Source: Afipia sp. (GTDB taxonomy: Bacteria; Pseudomonadota; Alphaproteobacteria; Rhizobiales; Xanthobacteraceae). From it: a DNA stretch of 64,000 nt. Positions 53,340 through 62,461 of this stretch are shown here, piece after piece. The position numbers were made by a program, and so were the translations under genes. The stretch lies in assembly GCA_017308595.1 (NCBI GenBank), contig JAFKER010000013.1:1-64000 (forward strand), read 5' to 3'. The number at the start of each line of letters is the position of its first letter. Positions within the stretch are counted from its first letter, which is position 1. The notes below the pieces were generated by a model. It had not been told where the DNA came from and did not search any database. It was given only the letters and a program-made list of their open reading frames with translations.

Positions 53340-56300
53340 TCAACCGCGCGAGGGCTGTGGCTCCCGCGATGGCTCGGTTTCCGCGCCTTCGCTTACCGGA
53401 ACACGCCCGAACCACGCGTAAAGTGCCGGAAGCACGAACAACGTCAGCAGTGTCGCACTGATCAATCCGCCGATGACCACCGTTGCAATCGGCCGCTGTA
53501 CCTCTGCGCCTGTGCCGGTCGCCAGTGCCATCGGCACGAAACCGAGGGAGGCGACCAAAGCTGTCATGGCAACAGGCCGCAACCGGGTCAGCGCACCGGT
53601 GAAGATGGCCGACGCCTTGTCATGTCCTCTGACGATCAACTGCTTGATGTAGGTCAGCATCACAAGACCATTGAGGACGGCGACACCGGACAGTGCGATG
53701 AATCCCACCGCAGCCGAGACCGAGAACGGCATTCCGCGCAGCCACAGTGCGATGACGCCGCCGGTTAGGGCGAGCGGAATGGCACTGAACACGATCAGCG
53801 CGTCGCGTGCGGTGCCGAGCGCGCCCATCAACAGCAGGAAGATCAGAACAAAGCAGGCCGGAACCACGATCGACAGTTTCTGTCGTGCTGCGGCGAGATT
53901 TTCGAACTGGCCGCCCCACGACAACCAGTAGCCGGGTGGTAGCGTGACGCCCGTTTCGATCTGCGCGCGGGCATCATGTACGACGGATGCGATGTCGCGA
54001 TCCCGAACGTTCGCGGTAATGACAACTCGGCGCTTGCCGTTCTCGCGGCTGATCTGATTCGGTCCTTCGCTGATTTTGAAGGACGCCAGTTCGCCCAGCG
54101 GCACGGTAAGCGGCGCCGGCCCTGCCAGCGGCAGTGACACCGGAAGGCTCTTAAGGGCATCGATATCCCCGCGGATATCTTCCGGCAGACGCACGACGAT
54201 ATCGAAACTGCGGTCGCCTTCGAAAACGGCTCCCGCAGATCGGCCGCCGATGGCGGTGCCGATAACATCCTGTACCATGTTGAGGCTCAGTCCGCGCCGC
54301 GCGATCTCGGCCTTGTTAACGCTGATGTCGAGAACCGACAGGCCGCTGGCCTGTTCGATCCGAACATCGGTCGCGCCCTTGGTTGTCCTCAGGATCGCGG
54401 CGATCTGTCCGGCACTGCGCAGCAGCGGTTCGAAGTCGTCACCGAAAACCTTGATGGCGAGATCGCCGCGGACGCCGGCCAGCAGTTCGTTGAACCGCAT
54501 CTGGATCGGCTGGGTGAACTCGTAAGCGTTGCCGGGCAACTCGCGCACGGCATCCTCGATCTGGTCGAGCAGGGCGGTTTTGCCCAGCTTTGGATCAGGC
54601 CACTGTTCCTGCGGCTTGAGAATGATGAACGTATCAGACGCACTCGGCGGCATCGGATCAGCGGCGATTTCAGCGGTGCCGGTCTTGGAGAAGACGTGAG
54701 CGACCTGAGGAAACGCACGGATCGCCTTTTCGACATCAAGCTGCATCGCCTGCGACTGATTGAGGCTGGTACTCGGAATCCGGAGTGCATGCATGGCGAT
54801 GTTCTTTTCATCCAGCGTCGGAATGAACTCCTGACCAAGACGAGAGAACAGCAACAGTGCACCGGCAAACAGCACCAGTCCCATGGCGATGGCCGCGAGC
54901 GGCTTATCAATAGTGCGTCTCAAAAGCGGCGCGTACCACGTCTTGAGGCGGCGCACGGCGCGATTGTCCGTCTCCGTCACGCGGCCCGTGATCGCAATGG
55001 CGATCATGGCGGGCACGAACGTCAGCGACAGCACGAAGGCTGAAAGCAGCGCGAGAATGACGGTGAGAGCCATCGGCTCGAACATCTTTCCCTCGACGCC
55101 GGTAAACGTCAGCAGCGGAACATAAACCAGGATGATGATCGCCTGGCCGTAAACAGTGGGGCCTATCATTTCTTCGGCGGATTGCCTTACGGTCGCGAGG
55201 CGTTCCTGCAACGTCAGCGGCCGCCCGGTTTCGCTCTGCCTTTCCGCCAGATGGCGCAGCGCGTTTTCCGTGATGATCACCGCCCCGTCGACGATCAGGC
55301 CGAAATCAACCGCGCCTAGACTCATCAAATTGGCGCTGATGCGCCCTTGCAGCATTCCGGTTGCGGTCATCAGCATCGCGAGCGGGATGACCAGCGCCGT
55401 GATAAGAGCGGCACGGAGGTTGCCAAGCAGCAGAAACAGAACGGCGATAACGAGCAGGGCACCTTCGCTGAGATTTTTCGTTACCGTGCTGATCGTGGCA
55501 TCGACAAGCTGGGTTCGGTTGAGAACCGTTTCGGTGACGACGCCTGCGGGAAGCGAGCGGCGGACCTCAGCCATTCTTGCATCGACGGCGGCAGACACCG
55601 TGCGGCTGTTGCTTCCGACCAGCATCAACGCCGTGCCGATCACCACCTCGCTCCCATCGCGGCTGGCGCTGCCGGTGCGGATTTCGCCGCCGATAGAGAC
55701 GTCCGCGACATCGCGGACCCGAACCGGCACTCCCCCTCGGGTGATGACCGTCACGTCGGCAATGTCGGCGAGCTTTTCAAGCCGTCCGCCTGTGCGCACC
55801 GCGATGCCTTCACCGTTGCGGTCGATGGTGCTGGCGCCGCGGCTGATATTGTTGGTTTCGATGGCACGCACGACATCGCCGAACGACAGGCCGAGCGAAA
55901 TCAGCTTCGCCGGATTGGGCTTCACCTGGTATTCTTTGACATATCCGCCGATGGAATCGACGCCGGCCACGCCGGGAACGGTTTTAATCTGCGGGCGGAT
56001 GATCCAGTCCTGCACGGTTCGCAGATAGGCGCCCCGTTCAACATCGGTTTTCAGCAGATCGCCTTCCGGTGTCCGGAATGATCCGTTTTTCTGCCAGCCG
56101 GAGTTTCCGTCGCTGAATTTGGGATCGAGTGCGACAGTCCACATGTAGATTTCGCCGAGGCCGGTCGAGATCGGTCCCAGTCTCGGTTCCGCGCCGGGCG
56201 GCAAGCTGGCGCGGACATCGCTCAGCCGCTCGCTGATCTGCTGACGCGCGAAGTAAATGTCGGTCTTCTCGTCGAAGATCGCAGTCACTTGCGAAAAGCC

Positions 56301-56564
56301 GTTGCGCGACAGCGAGCGTGTCGTCTGCAGCCCGGCGATGCCCGCAAGGGCATTTTCGATGCGGAACGTGACTTGCTTTTCGACCTCCACCGGCGACAGC
56401 GCGGGCGCCGTGGTGTTGATCTGCACCTGTTTGTTGGTGATGTCGGGCACTGCATCGACGGGAAGGTGCGCAAGCGACCATGCGCCCACCGCCACAAGTC
56501 CGAGGCTGAGCAGGACTACGAGCCAGCGGTGCTGAATGGACAGTTGGAGAATGCGATTGATCAT
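53340..56564 (-). CDS. czcA: CzcA-like heavy-metal RND efflux pump
   Basis: Inner-membrane RND transporter of 1074 residues, heavy-metal (HME) subfamily. The TM4 motif DFGLIVDGAVIITEN, with both Asp and Glu, matches the divalent-cation (Zn/Co/Ni) type rather than the Cu/Ag type. Two periplasmic loops and 12 hydrophobic segments are expected and seen. It starts 9 bases after the adaptor gene. No outer-membrane factor (CzcC) is in the cluster, so a partner from elsewhere must be used. The metal is inferred. Confidence 0.93.
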   Translation of the reverse strand: MINRILQLSIQHRWLVVLLSLGLVAVGAWSLAHLPVDAVPDITNKQVQINTTAPALSPVEVEKQVTFRIENALAGIAGLQTTRSLSRNGFSQVTAIFDEKTDIYFARQQISERLSDVRASLPPGAEPRLGPISTGLGEIYMWTVALDPKFSDGNSGWQKNGSFRTPEGDLLKTDVERGAYLRTVQDWIIRPQIKTVPGVAGVDSIGGYVKEYQVKPNPAKLISLGLSFGDVVRAIETNNISRGASTIDRNGEGIAVRTGGRLEKLADIADVTVITRGGVPVRVRDVADVSIGGEIRTGSASRDGSEVVIGTALMLVGSNSRTVSAAVDARMAEVRRSLPAGVVTETVLNRTQLVDATISTVTKNLSEGALLVIAVLFLLLGNLRAALITALVIPLAMLMTATGMLQGRISANLMSLGAVDFGLIVDGAVIITENALRHLAERQSETGRPLTLQERLATVRQSAEEMIGPTVYGQAIIILVYVPLLTFTGVEGKMFEPMALTVILALLSAFVLSLTFVPAMIAIAITGRVTETDNRAVRRLKTWYAPLLRRTIDKPLAAIAMGLVLFAGALLLFSRLGQEFIPTLDEKNIAMHALRIPSTSLNQSQAMQLDVEKAIRAFPQVAHVFSKTGTAEIAADPMPPSASDTFIILKPQEQWPDPKLGKTALLDQIEDAVRELPGNAYEFTQPIQMRFNELLAGVRGDLAIKVFGDDFEPLLRSAGQIAAILRTTKGATDVRIEQASGLSVLDISVNKAEIARRGLSLNMVQDVIGTAIGGRSAGAVFEGDRSFDIVVRLPEDIRGDIDALKSLPVSLPLAGPAPLTVPLGELASFKISEGPNQISRENGKRRVVITANVRDRDIASVVHDARAQIETGVTLPPGYWLSWGGQFENLAAARQKLSIVVPACFVLIFLLLMGALGTARDALIVFSAIPLALTGGVIALWLRGMPFSVSAAVGFIALSGVAVLNGLVMLTYIKQLIVRGHDKASAIFTGALTRLRPVAMTALVASLGFVPMALATGTGAEVQRPIATVVIGGLISATLLTLFVLPALYAWFGRVPVSEGAETEPSREPQPSRG

Positions 56565-56573
56565 GATGGCCGC

Positions 56574-57755
56574 CTAATGTGCGTGAGCGGCTTCGTTCCG
56601 GCCGAGGTCGGCTTTCAGAACGAACGTGTTGATGGTGGCGATGGCTTCGCCGCGCGACAGTCCGGAAGTGACTTCGATGGATTTTCCATCTTCGCGTCCC
56701 GTGACGATCCTGCGGGGCATGAAGCCTTCTGGCGTCCTGATGAAGACGGCGCTCTCGCCTTCGACACTCTGAACGGCGGTCTTGGGTACAACGATCTCAG
56801 CTTGAATCTGCTGGGATGGAATAAGCGCGGTCACGAACATTCCGGGCCGAAGGGTCAGCGAAGGATTATCGACCGACGCGACCACGCGCGCGAGGCGCGT
56901 TTCCTTGTCCAGCAACGGGCTCACGAACATGATGGTCGCGGGCAGGGGATCGGAATTTGCGCTTTCGATGCTGATCTGCAGGCCTTCGCGAACCATGGCA
57001 AGATCGGTTACGGACAGCGCCAGTTCGGCCCATACCACGCGGGAATCGACGATCGTGAACAACTCGCTTTCCTGACCCTCGCGCCCCACCAGCGAGCCGA
57101 GATCGACCCGCCGCTCGGCAATCCGTCCGCTCATCGGAGCGCGTAGCTCCTGCAGTCTCAGGCTTTCGACCGGTTGCTGCGGCAACGCGGCGATCTGGTC
57201 GCCGGTCAGGCCGAGTGCAAAAAGCTTCTGTCGCGCGACATCGTACTTGATGCGGATGTCCTCGAACGCGGTTCGCGCGCGCAGATAATCGTTCTCGCTG
57301 CTGACCTTGGATTCGAAAAGGCTCTTTGAACGGTTGAACAGCGTTTCCTGCAAATCAAAGGCAATGCGCGCGGCGAGATACTGGCTTTTGGCATCGGCGA
57401 CCTCGCGGCTTTCGATGATCGCCAGAACTTCGCCTTCATTGACGGTATCGCCCAGACGCTTGCGTACCTCCGCGACGGTGCCGAGCAACCGGACGGAGAC
57501 CTTGGCAATGCGTTCACCACTGGGAACGATGGTGCCCGGTACGGCAATGCGTTTGCTTAGTATTCCTCCGGTCACCTCCCGGATCGCAAAATTTCCCGCG
57601 GCGATCTGACGTTCGGTGAGTTTGATGCCACCGTCATCAACCGGCGCGGGGCGCTTTTGCTGAGCAGGTGCTTCGTGGGCATCGGAGGCGGCAAGAAGAA
57701 CGGTTGCGAGGGCGCAGAGAGCGCCGAACGCGACACGAAGAGGTCGTCTGGTCAT
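56574..57755 (-). CDS. czcB: CzcB-like periplasmic adaptor of the RND pump
   Basis: Membrane-fusion protein of 393 residues with a signal sequence (RVAFGALCALATVLLAASDA). It shows the lipoyl/barrel-sandwich half motifs (AVPGTIVPSGERIAKV, GDTVNEGEVLAIIESREV), the coiled-coil hairpin (FNRSKSLFESKVSSENDYL) and the beta-barrel with LRPGMFVTALIP. Links the RND pump to an outer-membrane channel. Precedes czcA by 9 bases; 135 bases downstream of the HCxxC protein gene. Confidence 0.92.
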   Translation of the reverse strand: MTRRPLRVAFGALCALATVLLAASDAHEAPAQQKRPAPVDDGGIKLTERQIAAGNFAIREVTGGILSKRIAVPGTIVPSGERIAKVSVRLLGTVAEVRKRLGDTVNEGEVLAIIESREVADAKSQYLAARIAFDLQETLFNRSKSLFESKVSSENDYLRARTAFEDIRIKYDVARQKLFALGLTGDQIAALPQQPVESLRLQELRAPMSGRIAERRVDLGSLVGREGQESELFTIVDSRVVWAELALSVTDLAMVREGLQISIESANSDPLPATIMFVSPLLDKETRLARVVASVDNPSLTLRPGMFVTALIPSQQIQAEIVVPKTAVQSVEGESAVFIRTPEGFMPRRIVTGREDGKSIEVTSGLSRGEAIATINTFVLKADLGRNEAAHAH

Positions 57756-57890
57756 TGCTGAAATCCCGCGAGCGGTCAGGCTCGTACATCGTCAATTCAA
57801 CGCGTTGCGGCAGCCGCAACAGCGATTGCAGATGGAAGTCGCGCAGCCGCGAGGCTACGGACACGGCGAACAGGCCTTGCGGCCCGGGAT

Positions 57891-58265
57891 TTACGCGCGG
57901 GGTGGTTTGAAGAGCGGAAGACCGGCGAGGGAAGCCAGTATTTGTGCTCGACCGGCAGGTGGTACCTGATGATCGGCGTCCGCCGGAAGCTGCACGGCGA
58001 AGGCCGGCTGCGCAGTCACATGACTGAGACAGTGGCCGCAATGGGCAGGCAGCGTGTGGTCGGGAGAATCCGGCGGTACGGCGCCATCAAAATCCATGGC
58101 GACAACCGTTGCATCCGGGCCGGCAATGCCAAGGTCGACAGCGCTGAACTCGCTCGTGCAATGAAACAGGGATGCCAGCAGACCAAACACGAGCGCAGCC
58201 ACAAGCGACAGGCGGCGTTGCCGTCCGTTACCCTGTCCTGCACTGATTTGTCGATCGCGAGTCAT
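57891..58265 (-). CDS. Small protein with HCxxC motif in metal-efflux operon (DUF2946-like)
   Basis: Protein of 124 residues with one N-terminal hydrophobic segment (LSLVAALVFGLLASLFHC), then a short periplasmic-type region with HCGHCLSH and a few further His and Asp. The pattern resembles DUF2946 proteins found near metal genes. The ATG overlaps the stop of the CDF gene (ATGA), so it belongs to the metal operon. A metal-binding or sensing role is a guess from the motif and context. Confidence 0.75.
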   Translation of the reverse strand: MTRDRQISAGQGNGRQRRLSLVAALVFGLLASLFHCTSEFSAVDLGIAGPDATVVAMDFDGAVPPDSPDHTLPAHCGHCLSHVTAQPAFAVQLPADADHQVPPAGRAQILASLAGLPLFKPPRA

Positions 58266-59293
58266 GCCCTACCACTAAGGTCTCTGTCAGGCCTTTTCAA
58301 GGCTGGTGAGACGGTATCGTCAAGCGATAGCGCGCAGGCCGAGCCTGCACTCGTCATGATCTGGATGGTCGTATGCTGGATTTTGAAGGCCTCTTCCAGA
58401 TGACGCGTAACTTCGATCAGGAAAGGATCTCCGGGCTGGCCGGACGGCATGACAAGATGGCATGTTAGCGCCACTTCGGTCGTGCTCATCGGCCAGATAT
58501 GAAGGTCGTAGACCTCGCTGACGCCGGGCTGCTGTTCGAGGTAGCGGCGAACTGCCACAGGATCGATATGGGACGGCACAGCGCCGAGCGACATTGCTGT
58601 GCTGTCGCGGAGAAGCCCCCATGTGCCCCACACGATGATGGCAACGATGATGAGACTTGTTACCGCATCAAGCCAAAGCCAGCCGGTATACATGATCACC
58701 AGCGCAGCAATGACGACTCCTGCGGAGATCGCCGCGTCGGCGGCCATGTGAAGATAAGCGCCCTGAATGTTGAGATCGCTCTTCCGGCCGGAGGCGAACA
58801 GCCACGCGGTGAAACCGTTGATGACGATACCGATGGTTGCGACCACCATCACGGTGACTTCGGCGACAGGTTCGGGATTGAACAGCCGCAGCACTGCCTG
58901 CCAGCCGATGGCGCCCACCGCGATCAGCAGGAACACGGCGTTGAACAGCGCCGCGAGGATGGATGATGCGCGCAGGCCGTAAGTGTAGCGGTCCGAAGGC
59001 GGGCGCTTTGAGAGGATGATGGCGATCCATGCCACGATCAGGCCAAGCACATCGGACAGGTTGTGGCCGGCGTCAGCGACCAGAGCTGTCGAATTGCTGA
59101 TGTAGCCATAGATCGCTTCGACCACGATGAAGATCGTGTTGAGCGCAATGCCGACGGCGAACGCGGTCCCAAAGCTTGCGGGCGCATGCGAATGGCCGCC
59201 CGGTCCATGAGAATCGTTATGAGAATGTCCATGAGAAGGTTCATGGGCATGATCATGGCCGGAATGATCGTGAGCGGCGTGTGAATGCGTCAT
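58262..59293 (-). CDS. CDF-family cation efflux protein with His-rich N-terminus
   Basis: Cation diffusion facilitator of 343 residues (CzcD/DmeF type). The first 40 residues are a His-rich metal-binding arm (HSHAAHDHSGHDHAHE). Six membrane helices follow; the metal site HxxxD is in ADAGHNLSDV and a second in HMAADA; the C-terminal cytoplasmic domain has VYDLHIWPMSTTEVALTCHL. It exports a divalent metal (Zn, Co or Ni) from the cytoplasm. The ATG at 59293 follows GGGAAC; a longer frame is not used. First gene of the metal operon. Confidence 0.93.
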   Translation of the reverse strand: MTHSHAAHDHSGHDHAHEPSHGHSHNDSHGPGGHSHAPASFGTAFAVGIALNTIFIVVEAIYGYISNSTALVADAGHNLSDVLGLIVAWIAIILSKRPPSDRYTYGLRASSILAALFNAVFLLIAVGAIGWQAVLRLFNPEPVAEVTVMVVATIGIVINGFTAWLFASGRKSDLNIQGAYLHMAADAAISAGVVIAALVIMYTGWLWLDAVTSLIIVAIIVWGTWGLLRDSTAMSLGAVPSHIDPVAVRRYLEQQPGVSEVYDLHIWPMSTTEVALTCHLVMPSGQPGDPFLIEVTRHLEEAFKIQHTTIQIMTSAGSACALSLDDTVSPALKRPDRDLSGRA

Positions 59294-59347
59294 GCAGTTC
59301 CCGTGATCTGACGCCCGAAGGCCCAGTCGCTGCATGGGATATGCTGC

Positions 59348-59362
59348 ATTCGCAAAGCGAAT
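59348..59362. promoter_or_regulatory. Possible operator upstream of metal-efflux operon
   Basis: Perfect inverted repeat ATTCGC-AAA-GCGAAT, 55 bases upstream of the CDF gene start. Size and symmetry suit a dimeric regulator, but no regulator gene is adjacent and no sensor family can be named. Confidence 0.35.
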
Positions 59363-59406
59363 ACTATCACACCGGGAAAGAATTCAGTGCCAATTGAGAA
59401 TGCGTC

Positions 59407-60270
59407 TTACTGGAACGGCTTCACGCCCGCGACGGCACGAGAGCGTGCGACCGTGGCTGTGATATTTTCCGCAAGCAGGCGGGCGAGGCACGAGTAACCC
59501 CAGTCGTTCATGTGTAAGCCGTCGGCCGTGATGAACCGGTCGATGGCGATGGCCTGATCTTCATGCCAGTGGCGCATGGCGACGTAGCGGCGGAACACCG
59601 GCACATGGGCCTGCTTGGCGACGTAGGCAATCAGCCCGACCATTTCGCTGACGGCGGGCTTCGCATTCACGCGCGGCGCGAACTGCGGATCGATCAGCAG
59701 CACATCCGCGCCGGTCTTCTTGATCCGGTTAATGCCGGCCTGCAGCAGGGTGCCGGTTTCCGGGATATTGCCGTCGCGCAGGAGGGTGTTGGTACCGAGT
59801 TGCCAGATTATCAGATCAGGCTTCGGCGCAAGAACCGCGTCCATGCGAGCCATCATCGAGGCGGTGTCCTCACCGTTCACGCCCTGATTGATCACGGAGA
59901 TCGGCGTGTCGGGAAAGCGCTGGCGAAGTTCGCGTTCGAGACGGCTGGGATAGGAATAGGACGGCGAGCTTGCGCCCGATCCGCCGGTCGAGGATGAGCC
60001 GACGGCGACAATGGTGACGGGCTCATGTGCATCGAGACGTTTGGCGACGCGCGCGATCGGCGCATCGAGCTGCGCGAGCGACTTCGACTGCAGGCATGGC
60101 TGGGTCTTGAAAACGCTGTTGAGGTCGTCGTTCAGGGCAGGCGTGCTGGTCGCCTGCTCGGCGCGGGACGTGGCCGGTGAGACGACAAGCGTGGAGATGC
60201 CAAGCGCAAAGGCGCTCATAACTGCGGCAATCGTCGAAGCCGTTTCTCGGCGAGGCAAGGGGCTGAACAT
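59407..60270 (-). CDS. Secreted SGNH/GDSL-family hydrolase
   Basis: Protein of 287 residues with a signal peptide (STIAAVMSAFALGISTLVV, cleavage near SRAEQ). SGNH block I is VAVGSSSTGG with the catalytic Ser, block II is INQGVNGED, block III QLGTNT, and block V TADGLHMN with the catalytic Asp and His. An esterase or acetyl-polysaccharide hydrolase is likely; the substrate is unknown. ATG at 60270. Confidence 0.9.
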   Translation of the reverse strand: MFSPLPRRETASTIAAVMSAFALGISTLVVSPATSRAEQATSTPALNDDLNSVFKTQPCLQSKSLAQLDAPIARVAKRLDAHEPVTIVAVGSSSTGGSGASSPSYSYPSRLERELRQRFPDTPISVINQGVNGEDTASMMARMDAVLAPKPDLIIWQLGTNTLLRDGNIPETGTLLQAGINRIKKTGADVLLIDPQFAPRVNAKPAVSEMVGLIAYVAKQAHVPVFRRYVAMRHWHEDQAIAIDRFITADGLHMNDWGYSCLARLLAENITATVARSRAVAGVKPFQ

Positions 60271-60468
60271 CAAGACGCGAACCCTGGCAGCGCGGCCATT
60301 CAGGTCCGCATCCCAAAATACCTAGCGAAAACGGCTGCCATATTCAATGCGCCGTTCGACGATCGGGAACTCATAGCTAATCAAAAGTATCCGATAAAAC
60401 AGCCGCTTGGCGGCAGGCTGCGTCTTTTGCGACGCACAAAAACGTGAGGTTTCCACCGTTTCGGGGCC

Positions 60469-61122
60469 TCAGCCGACCTTGCTGAACAGCACGCTGCATC
60501 CGTTCCAGATGATCTGGATGCCGATACAGAACAGGATGAAGGCGGAGAGCCGCATCACCACATCCGTTCCGCGCTTGCCGAGAAAGGCGATGATGCGGTC
60601 CGCGAAGCGATAGCTGACGAAGATGGTCAGCGCGATAGCAGCGAGACCCGCGATTGCAGCGCCTCCAAGGACCGTCAGTTGCGCGAGATCTTCCGACGGT
60701 GTCGGGCGCTGACTGCCGAGCGTCATCGCAACGGACATCGAGCCGGGACCGACCGTGAGCGGCATGGTCAACGGATAGAACGCATCGATGGACGGGCCTG
60801 GCGTATCGACCTTCGGGCGATCTGCGTCAGGCGCCTCCGGTGCATGCAGCAGTTGCCACCCGAATGCCGCAACCACCATGCCGCCCGCGATGCGTACGAC
60901 GGGGAGGGTGATTCCGAAAAATTCCAGCACATGAGAGCCGATGAACAGTGATCCCAGCAGCAGAAAGAAGCTGTTGAAGGCGACATTGAGTGCAAGAACG
61001 CTGCGTTCGGCGGCGCTGCGGCCACGGGTCATGCGCAGGAACAGCGGCGCGCTTCCAATCGGATTGACGATCGGAAACAGCGCTGCATAAACCAGCAAAA
61101 ACGCGTTGATGATGTTTTGCAC
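60469..61122 (-). CDS. MarC-family integral membrane protein
   Basis: Protein of about 217 residues with six hydrophobic segments; the family motif ALFPIVNPIGSAPLFLRMT lies near the start, and PLTMPLTVGPGSMSVAMTLG in the middle. Function unknown (once, wrongly, tied to multiple antibiotic resistance). The start is uncertain: GTG at 61122 places it as in relatives, whereas an ATG at 61197 would add 25 unconserved residues. Confidence 0.87.
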   Translation of the reverse strand: MQNIINAFLLVYAALFPIVNPIGSAPLFLRMTRGRSAAERSVLALNVAFNSFFLLLGSLFIGSHVLEFFGITLPVVRIAGGMVVAAFGWQLLHAPEAPDADRPKVDTPGPSIDAFYPLTMPLTVGPGSMSVAMTLGSQRPTPSEDLAQLTVLGGAAIAGLAAIALTIFVSYRFADRIIAFLGKRGTDVVMRLSAFILFCIGIQIIWNGCSVLFSKVG

Positions 61123-61290
61123 GGCGTCCGTCCGGTGGCCCAGGTCCAGTTGCCGATTTCGACCAGAGATCGCGGGCGTTTGCAACTCCGCAAGCATGTG
61201 GATCGATGCGCTGGCCGCGCCGCCGATGAAATCCTCGTTTTGCGGGGGCGGGCTTGCTAACGTGGCCGGGTCAACAACACCGGTTGGTTC

Positions 61291-61629
61291 ATGCGACGCG
61301 AATTCTGGATGATCTTGTTCTGGATGATCTTGCCAGCGGTTTTTATCGGAGTGGCAATGCCTGCACTGCAGGCGGAGCCCGCGCCGGTGACATGCACCAT
61401 CATGCCGGACGGAGAATCGGCAAGCGTGATGCTGACGAATCCCCTCGGCTTCACGGCATCATGTCAGGTGAACTGTAAGTTCTCGACCGCTGTCTATGAC
61501 GACAATCCTCAGATCATCTGCGCCAAGCCGGTGCCTGCGGGCAAAGAGGTTGAGATGTGTATTCTCAGGGCGGCTGGAAACAAGCTGCTGAAGCTTGTCG
61601 AAGCCACGGCCGATTGCAGAAAACCCTAG
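61291..61629 (+). CDS. Secreted Cys-rich hypothetical protein
   Basis: Protein of 112 residues with a signal peptide (FWMILPAVFIGVAMPALQA). The mature 84 or so residues contain six cysteines, including SCQVNC and MCILR, which could form three disulfides in the periplasm; the strands are of immunoglobulin-like length. I do not recognise a named family. Weak Shine-Dalgarno. It is divergent from the MarC gene and followed by a strong hairpin. Confidence 0.7.
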   Translation: MRREFWMILFWMILPAVFIGVAMPALQAEPAPVTCTIMPDGESASVMLTNPLGFTASCQVNCKFSTAVYDDNPQIICAKPVPAGKEVEMCILRAAGNKLLKLVEATADCRKP

Positions 61630-61666
61630 CCCGCAGCGGCCTGAACGAGATGGCGAGCCGGGTGAG

Positions 61667-61697
61667 ATGAAAGCCCCGCGGGCGCGGGAGCTTTCAT
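61667..61697. terminator. Bidirectional hairpin terminator
   Basis: Near-perfect stem ATGAAAGCCCCGCG / CGCGGGAGCTTTCAT around a 2-base centre, between the convergent ends of the Cys-rich protein (+) and the 26-residue peptide (-). No long T-run on either side, so termination strength is uncertain. Confidence 0.55.
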
Positions 61698-61707
61698 GAT
61701 GATGGCC

Positions 61708-61788
61708 TCAGCGTCCGAAGAACAGCCAAAGCAGAATGATCACCGGGATCGGCACGCCCAGCAGCCACAGCAGAATTCCGCGTCCCAT
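61708..61788 (-). CDS. 26-residue hydrophobic membrane peptide
   Basis: ATG at 61788 with GGAG seven bases upstream, 26 codons, TGA at 61708. The product is MGRGILLWLLGVPIPVII followed by a Leu/Trp/Phe stretch and a final Gly-Arg: a single short membrane helix with a Pro kink and Arg at both ends. I recall similar peptides annotated as hypothetical in Rhizobiales. Too short for routine gene callers. It stands alone between two hairpins and the VOC gene; function unknown. Confidence 0.7.
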   Translation of the reverse strand: MGRGILLWLLGVPIPVIILLWLFFGR

Positions 61789-61866
61789 TTTTTGTCTCCA
61801 TATGTCCTCAGGGATTTGGAAACGTCAAAGCAATGCCATTGTTCCCGAACAAGCCGCGCTTTCGGG

Positions 61867-62316
61867 TTACCAGTGCCCGGTGTTGGGCATTGAGGTCCAT
61901 GGTTCGGCGGGCGCGAGTGCATCGCCTTTCTGCAGAAGCTCGATGGAGTGCAGGTCGGGCGAACGGATGAAGGCCATCTGGCCGTCGCGCGGGGGCCGGT
62001 TAATGGTAATGCCGAGCTTCATTAGCCGCGCGCAGGTCGCGTAGATATCGTCGACCTCGTAGGCAAGATGTCCGAAGTAGCGATCCTCGCCATAGGTCTC
62101 TTCATCCCAGTTGTAAGTCAGTTCGACCAGCGGCGCGCCGCGTCCTTTCACCTGCTTGAGCAGTGTTTCGTCCTCATCGGCGCAGAGGAAAACCAGTGTG
62201 AAGCGGCCTTTCTCGCTCTCGGTCCGGCGGACTTCTTTCAGGCCGAGCGCGTCGCTGTAGAACTTCAGGGCGACGTCGAGATTTCGGACACGCAGCATGG
62301 TGTGCAGATAACGCAT
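61867..62316 (-). CDS. VOC-family protein, lactoylglutathione-lyase-like
   Basis: Protein of 149 residues with the paired beta-alpha-beta-beta-beta modules of glyoxalase I. The opening MRYLHTMLRVRNLDVALKF and FYSDALGLKEVRR, and later GHLAYEVDDIY and IRSPDLHSIELLQ, hold the metal ligands (His, Glu, His, Glu). Glyoxalase I is plausible, since the N-terminal LHTMLRV and the late Glu are conserved. ATG at 62316, with AAGGATC upstream. Confidence 0.9.
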   Translation of the reverse strand: MRYLHTMLRVRNLDVALKFYSDALGLKEVRRTESEKGRFTLVFLCADEDETLLKQVKGRGAPLVELTYNWDEETYGEDRYFGHLAYEVDDIYATCARLMKLGITINRPPRDGQMAFIRSPDLHSIELLQKGDALAPAEPWTSMPNTGHW

Positions 62317-62461
62317 GTTTATTGATCCTTCTTCGAACGTTGCCGGAGTGGAGGGCAGTCGGCGGGACGCGTGATGCAATATCAGCAAATGATGTCCGAT
62401 GGCAGACAGGGGGCGGGAACTTTTTTGCTGCGCCGCCGTTATCCTTCACAACTTCGAGATC

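Noticed and set aside
60421..60446. Hairpin TGCGTC / GACGCA near the end of the MarC gene
   Set aside because: Short stem with no T-run in the direction of MarC transcription; not convincing as a terminator.
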